This document shows positions 60,523 through 64,000 of a DNA stretch of 64,000 nucleotides, piece after piece (position 1 is the first letter of the stretch; each line of letters starts with the position of its first letter). Origin of the DNA: Blastococcus carthaginiensis (lineage in GTDB: Bacteria > Actinomycetota > Actinomycetes > Mycobacteriales > Geodermatophilaceae). Location: the NCBI RefSeq assembly GCF_030731085.1, contig NZ_JASNFN010000011.1:62001-126000 (forward strand). Reading direction: 5' to 3'. The translations under genes were made by a program, and so were the position numbers. The notes under the pieces are model-generated. The model saw only the letters and a program-made list of their open reading frames with translations, ran no database searches and was not told the origin of the DNA.

Positions 60523-63356
60523 CCGTCGCGTCCCACCAGGTGGACACCTCCGTCCATTTTCGTCGCGGGGGGCTCGGGGACGTCCAATACCGAGTCGTCG
60601 AAGCCGGCGAGCAGCGCGCGCAGCTCGGCGAAGGGCATCGGCCGCCCGAAGAGGTAACCCTGCAGGTAGCGGCAGTCCATGGCCTGCAGCTCGGCCAGCT
60701 GGGCCTCGGTCTCCACGCCCTCGGCGACGACGTCCATGCCGAGCGCGCGGCCGAGCTCCACGACGCTGGCCACCAGCGCGCGACCGCGCGGATCCGTGTC
60801 GATGCCGGCCACGAACTCGCGGTCCATCTTCAGGATCTGCACCGGCAGCCGGGCCAGGTACGCCAGCGAGGACCACCCCCGCCCGAAGTCGTCCAGCGAG
60901 AGCACGACGCCCATGCCGCGCAGCGTCTCCAGGTCGCCGAGCGCCCCCTCGTGCGCGTCCAGCAGCACCGACTCGGTGATCTCCAGGATGAGCTTGTCGG
61001 CGGGCAGCTGCGCCGCGGCGAGCACGGCCGCGACGTCCGGGGCCAGGCAGCCGGCCTGCAGGTGGCGCACCGAGACGTTGACGCCCGTCTGCACGTCCCA
61101 GCCGTCGGCCAGCAGCACCGCCGCCTGCTCGGTCGCCACCCGGAGCACCCAGCGCTGGAGCGGGACGATCAGCCCGTCCTCCTCCGCGAGCGGGATGAAC
61201 TCGTCCGGCGGCACGGTGCCCAGGAGCGGGTGCTCCCAGCGCACCAGCGCCTCCAGCCCGAGCACGCGGCGGTCGTGCACGCCGACGACGGGCTGGTACA
61301 GCACCCGCAGCTGGCCCTCGGCGATCGCCGCGGGCAGGTCGCGGGCCAGCCGGGTGCGCCGGCCGACCGCCGCGTCGACCGCCTCGCCCGAGGAGCGCAC
61401 GCAGCGCTTGCCCGCGGCCTTGGCCGCGCGCAGGGCCAGGTCGGCCTGCCGGACGGTGGCCGACACGTCGGCGGCGGGGTCGAGCTCGGCCAGGCCGATG
61501 CTGCCCGAGACGGCGAACCGCGGGCCGGCGCCCTGCCCGTCGGGCGACGGCGCCCGGAACGGCCGGTCCAGGGACACGACCAGCCGCTCGGCCAGTCCGG
61601 TGGCCTCCTGGAGACCGCCGGGCACCAGGAGCGCGAACTCGTCGCCGCCGAGCCGGGCGACGAGGTCCTGCTCCCGGGCACCGGTGCGCAGCTGGTCGGC
61701 CACCTGGGTGAGCAGTGCGTCGCCGGCCTCGTGCCCGGCGACGTCGTTGACGGCCTTGAAGCCGTCGAGGTCGACCAGCAGCACGCAGCTCGGCCGGCCT
61801 TCGGCGGCCCGGCCGCGTGCGTCCTCGAGCGAGGAGAGGAACCGGGCCCGGTTGGGCAGCCCGGTGAGGTAGTCGGTCCAGGCCATGCGCTCGAGCTCGC
61901 GCTGGGTGGAGCGGTGCGCGGTGACGTCGCGCAGGTGGAGCACGAGACCCGCGCGCAGCGCGCTCCCCGGCACCCCGGCGCGGGCGGCACCGGAGAGCTC
62001 GACGTCGCGCCGGTCGCCGCCGCGGGTGACCATGCGGACGGTCGGCGGCAGCGCGGCGGGATCCGCCGGCACGCTGCCGCGCAGGACGTCCTCCAGCACC
62101 ACGCCGTCGTCGGCGTCGACCAGGTCGGCCAGCCGGCGGCCGGTGAGCTCCCGCTCGGACCACCCGAGCTGGCTGTGCACCGCGCCGGAGACCCAGTGCA
62201 CCCGGCCGTCGTCGTCCAGGACGACGGTGACGTCCTCGGCGCTGGCGGCCAGCGCCCGGAAGTACGCCTCCGTCTGCGCCAGCCGGCGGGTCAACCGCGC
62301 GTCGTCGGCGGCCCAGAGCAGCCCGCGCACCGACATCAGCAGGACGAGCAGGACGACCAGCCCCTGCTCGAGGAGCGTGAACGCGTGCCCGGCGCTGAGC
62401 AGCGCCACCACGACGCCGGCCACGCCGTAGCTGGTGGGGTGGCCCAGGACCACAGCGAGCAGCGCGGGAACCGCGGGTTCCCCGGCACCCGTGACCGGCT
62501 GGCCGGGGTCCTCGTCGACGGCGCGCACGGCGGCGGCCAGCATGCCCGACCACGCCACCACCGTCAGCACACCGGAGGCGGCGTCGCCCACCACGTTGGC
62601 GAGCGCACCCGCGATCGCGACGACGACCAGGGCGACCATCGTGACCAGCAGCCAGACGGCCGACCGCCGGCGCACCCGCGGTACGCGCGAGACGGCCATC
62701 AGGGCCACGCCGCAGAGCAGCGCGCCCGAGACGGGGTAGCCGACGGCCAGCAGCGTGTCGACCGGACCGCGGCGGCCGGCGACGGCGTCCGAGAGCACCA
62801 GCGAGCCGACCAGCACCAGCGCCACGAGCACGACCGCGCCGTCGAGGAGCTCGCGCACACCCGGCCGGCGACCGGCGCGGGGCGGCAGGAGCGACAGGCA
62901 GCTCGCGACCGCGAGGGGGACGGCGAGGACCTGCGGCACGTGTGCCCAGATGCTCTGCGCGTGCGCACCGCCGGGGTCGACGACCGACACGAGCTGTCCG
63001 CAGACCAGCAGGGCGGCGACGAGGGCGAGGGCGCGCCAGGGCCGGCGCGACCGGCGGTCGAGCCGGTTGCCGTGCCGGACGACGACCCCCGCCGCGACCG
63101 CGGACGAGAGCGCCAGCAGCAGCGGGGTGGTCCGGTGCGCGAGGGGGCCGGACAGCAGCTGGACCGCCACGGTCAGCGCGGCCAGCAGCCCGAGGACCGC
63201 GAACGCCGTGGCCGACTCCCGCCGGCACCGGGCGTCCTCGCGTGCGGCCGGGACCTGCACCGCGACCGGCAGCCGCGGGGCAGGGCGGAGCCACGGGTGC
63301 GACGGCACGAACACGTGCCTGCCACCGGGCTGCTCGGGCCACGTGCTCACGACCAC
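60519..63356 (-). CDS. Membrane-bound GGDEF-EAL protein (c-di-GMP turnover)
   Basis: The 945-residue protein has about eight to ten N-terminal hydrophobic helices (residues about 50-345), a PAS-like sensor region (ASAEDVTVVLDDDGRVHWVS, about 365-460), a GGDEF domain with an intact LGGDEFALL active site (about residue 569), and an EAL domain with LGLEALVRW (about residue 702), LDDFGRGWSSLAYL and VVAEGVETEAQ. Both catalytic signatures look intact, so it may make, break or switch cyclic di-GMP. GTG 63356 is the chosen start, with a GTG at 63350 as an alternative. Its 5' end follows a terminator after ilvD, and ilvB transcription starts at its 3' end. Confidence 0.93.
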   Translation of the reverse strand: MVVSTWPEQPGGRHVFVPSHPWLRPAPRLPVAVQVPAAREDARCRRESATAFAVLGLLAALTVAVQLLSGPLAHRTTPLLLALSSAVAAGVVVRHGNRLDRRSRRPWRALALVAALLVCGQLVSVVDPGGAHAQSIWAHVPQVLAVPLAVASCLSLLPPRAGRRPGVRELLDGAVVLVALVLVGSLVLSDAVAGRRGPVDTLLAVGYPVSGALLCGVALMAVSRVPRVRRRSAVWLLVTMVALVVVAIAGALANVVGDAASGVLTVVAWSGMLAAAVRAVDEDPGQPVTGAGEPAVPALLAVVLGHPTSYGVAGVVVALLSAGHAFTLLEQGLVVLLVLLMSVRGLLWAADDARLTRRLAQTEAYFRALAASAEDVTVVLDDDGRVHWVSGAVHSQLGWSERELTGRRLADLVDADDGVVLEDVLRGSVPADPAALPPTVRMVTRGGDRRDVELSGAARAGVPGSALRAGLVLHLRDVTAHRSTQRELERMAWTDYLTGLPNRARFLSSLEDARGRAAEGRPSCVLLVDLDGFKAVNDVAGHEAGDALLTQVADQLRTGAREQDLVARLGGDEFALLVPGGLQEATGLAERLVVSLDRPFRAPSPDGQGAGPRFAVSGSIGLAELDPAADVSATVRQADLALRAAKAAGKRCVRSSGEAVDAAVGRRTRLARDLPAAIAEGQLRVLYQPVVGVHDRRVLGLEALVRWEHPLLGTVPPDEFIPLAEEDGLIVPLQRWVLRVATEQAAVLLADGWDVQTGVNVSVRHLQAGCLAPDVAAVLAAAQLPADKLILEITESVLLDAHEGALGDLETLRGMGVVLSLDDFGRGWSSLAYLARLPVQILKMDREFVAGIDTDPRGRALVASVVELGRALGMDVVAEGVETEAQLAELQAMDCRYLQGYLFGRPMPFAELRALLAGFDDSVLDVPEPPATKMDGGVHLVGRDG

Positions 63357-63364
63357 CGGATCGG

Positions 63365-63402
63365 CACCGGGGCGGTCCCGCTGAGCCGGTACCGCCCCGG
63401 TG
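63365..63402 (-). terminator. Terminator between ilvD and the GGDEF-EAL gene
   Basis: CACCGGGGCGGT (63365-63376) pairs with ACCGCCCCGGTG (63391-63402), 12 bp with a 14-base loop. It lies in the 64-base gap after the ilvD stop, nine bases before the GGDEF-EAL start, and suggests that the two genes are separate transcription units. Confidence 0.7.
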
Positions 63403-63420
63403 TCACCCCGTCGGGGGGGG

Positions 63421-64000
63421 TCAGCCGCAGATGGCGCCCTGCGCCGCCGACCCGACCAGCTTGGCGTACTTGCCGAGCACGCCGGTGGTGTACCGCGGCG
63501 GGAGCGGCGCCCAGCCCTCGGCCCGGCGGGCCAGCTCGTCGGCGTCGACCAGCAGGTCGAGGGTGCGGGTGGTCAGGTCCAGCCGGATCCGGTCGCCGTC
63601 GCGCACGAAGGCGATCGGGCCGCCGTCGGTGGCCTCGGGGGCGACGTGGCCGATGCACAGGCCCGTGGTGCCGCCGGAGAACCGGCCGTCGGTGAGCAGC
63701 AGGACGTCCTTGCCGAGGCCGGCGCCCTTGATGGCGCCGGTGACCGCGAGCATCTCGCGCATCCCCGGGCCGCCCCGCGGGCCCTCGTAGCGGATGACGA
63801 CGACGTCACCGGGCTGCAGCGTGCCGTCGGTGACGGCGTCCATGGCCCCCTGCTCGCCGTCGAAGACCCGGGCGGTGCCCTCGAAGACGTCGGCGTCGAA
63901 GCCGGCCGACTTCACCACGGCGCCCTCGGGTGCCAGCGAACCGCGCAGGATGCTCAGCCCCCCGGTGCGGTGGATCGGGTCGTTCATGGCGTGCACGATC
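63421..64000 (-). CDS. ilvD: Dihydroxy-acid dehydratase, C-terminal part (runs off the right edge)
   Basis: The open frame encodes the last 190 or so residues of IlvD, which dehydrates dihydroxy acids to 2-oxo acids in isoleucine and valine synthesis. Visible motifs are GALSILRGSLAPEGAV-like sequence (GGLSILRGSLAPEGAVVKSA), IRYEGPRGGPGMREMLAVTG (the ilvD/edd signature), LTDGRFSGGTTGLCIGHVAPE, and the C-terminal DADELARRAEGWAPL. The Fe-S cysteines are in the missing N-terminal part. It is transcribed toward the GGDEF-EAL and ilvB genes. Confidence 0.96.
   Translation of the reverse strand, partial: IVHAMNDPIHRTGGLSILRGSLAPEGAVVKSAGFDADVFEGTARVFDGEQGAMDAVTDGTLQPGDVVVIRYEGPRGGPGMREMLAVTGAIKGAGLGKDVLLLTDGRFSGGTTGLCIGHVAPEATDGGPIAFVRDGDRIRLDLTTRTLDLLVDADELARRAEGWAPLPPRYTTGVLGKYAKLVGSAAQGAICG

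Noticed and set aside
58668..63695. A very long plus-strand open frame of about 1,675 codons opposite ilvB and the GGDEF-EAL gene
   Set aside because: It is the antisense shadow of ilvB, the leader region and the GGDEF-EAL gene. Its His/Gln/Gly-rich translation has no domain, and the minus-strand genes have full catalytic motifs.

Overview
The window is high-GC, almost fully coding DNA from an actinobacterium. Evidence is the strong third-position G/C preference, the frequent GTG starts, the many 4-nt GTGA or ATGA stop/start overlaps, and gene content such as sepIVA, ndgR, cofC, mutT1 and an amt-glnB-glnD operon. From memory, the order ffh, glnD, glnB, amt, ftsY, smc, acyP, mutM, rnc, sepIVA, coaD, rsmD, recG, DAK2, thiL, ddl, gpsA, cofC, ppk, mutT1, leuD, leuC, ndgR, gltX, FAH, leuB, ilvC, ilvN, ilvB matches the Mycobacterium tuberculosis region around Rv2916c-Rv3003c. 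Composition and accessory genes suggest a Geodermatophilaceae-like organism (Blastococcus, Geodermatophilus or Modestobacter), but that placement is an inference.

Layout. 1-2721: the N-terminus of a secreted protein running off the left edge, a small Pro/Asp-rich ORF, an LCP-family cell-wall ligase and a small membrane protein. 2779-11372 (minus): amidohydrolase, ffh, zinc-ribbon peptide, the nitrogen operon amt-glnB-glnD, ftsY. 11459-13945 (plus): PhoD-like phosphatase and an EEP-family hydrolase. 14020-26570 (minus): smc, a coiled-coil peptide, acyP-mutM, rnc, rpmF, DUF177, sepIVA, coaD, rsmD, recG and a DAK2 kinase, mostly overlapping head to tail. 26742-28635: rpmB and its terminator, then a lower-GC accessory island with three small membrane-protein genes. 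28636-41237: kinase-like gene, GNAT, thiL, AsnC-type RAM protein, DUF3515, lipoprotein, ddl, a Pcs-like CDP-alcohol transferase, a Cys/Met-metabolism PLP enzyme, gpsA, plsC, cofC, ppk, mutT1. 41303-46740: leuD-leuC facing ndgR, galT-galK, tRNA-Glu(CUC) and tRNA-Gln(CUG). 46819-52246: CPBP protease, gltX and FAH, then VOC, a nested tandem-repeat array, ABM and a class-I amidotransferase. 52237-64000: branched-chain amino-acid genes cimA, leuB, ilvC, ilvN, ilvB and partial ilvD, with two low-complexity membrane proteins and a GGDEF-EAL protein among them.

The main functional theme of the right third is leucine, isoleucine and valine synthesis. The upstream regions of cimA and ilvB each hold a short reading frame ending in branched-chain codons (MHPTGTIIIA and MPADARTPGVLVIA), then a hairpin over the leader stop codon, then a T-tailed terminator before the structural gene. 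This is the layout of ribosome-mediated transcription attenuation. The two leaders share a 13-nt block, so they look like copies of one regulatory design. NdgR (IclR family), encoded divergently from leuCD, is the likely second layer of control.

The most unusual non-coding features are a 60-bp palindromic element present twice (13946-14005 and 41231-41290), each time between convergent genes; a tandem array at 50784-51169 whose core recurs at alternating 84 and 56 bp; and the island at 27005-28635, where two paralogous two-helix proteins each start right after an identical 14-bp block. No phage, CRISPR array, insertion sequence or complete defence system was seen.
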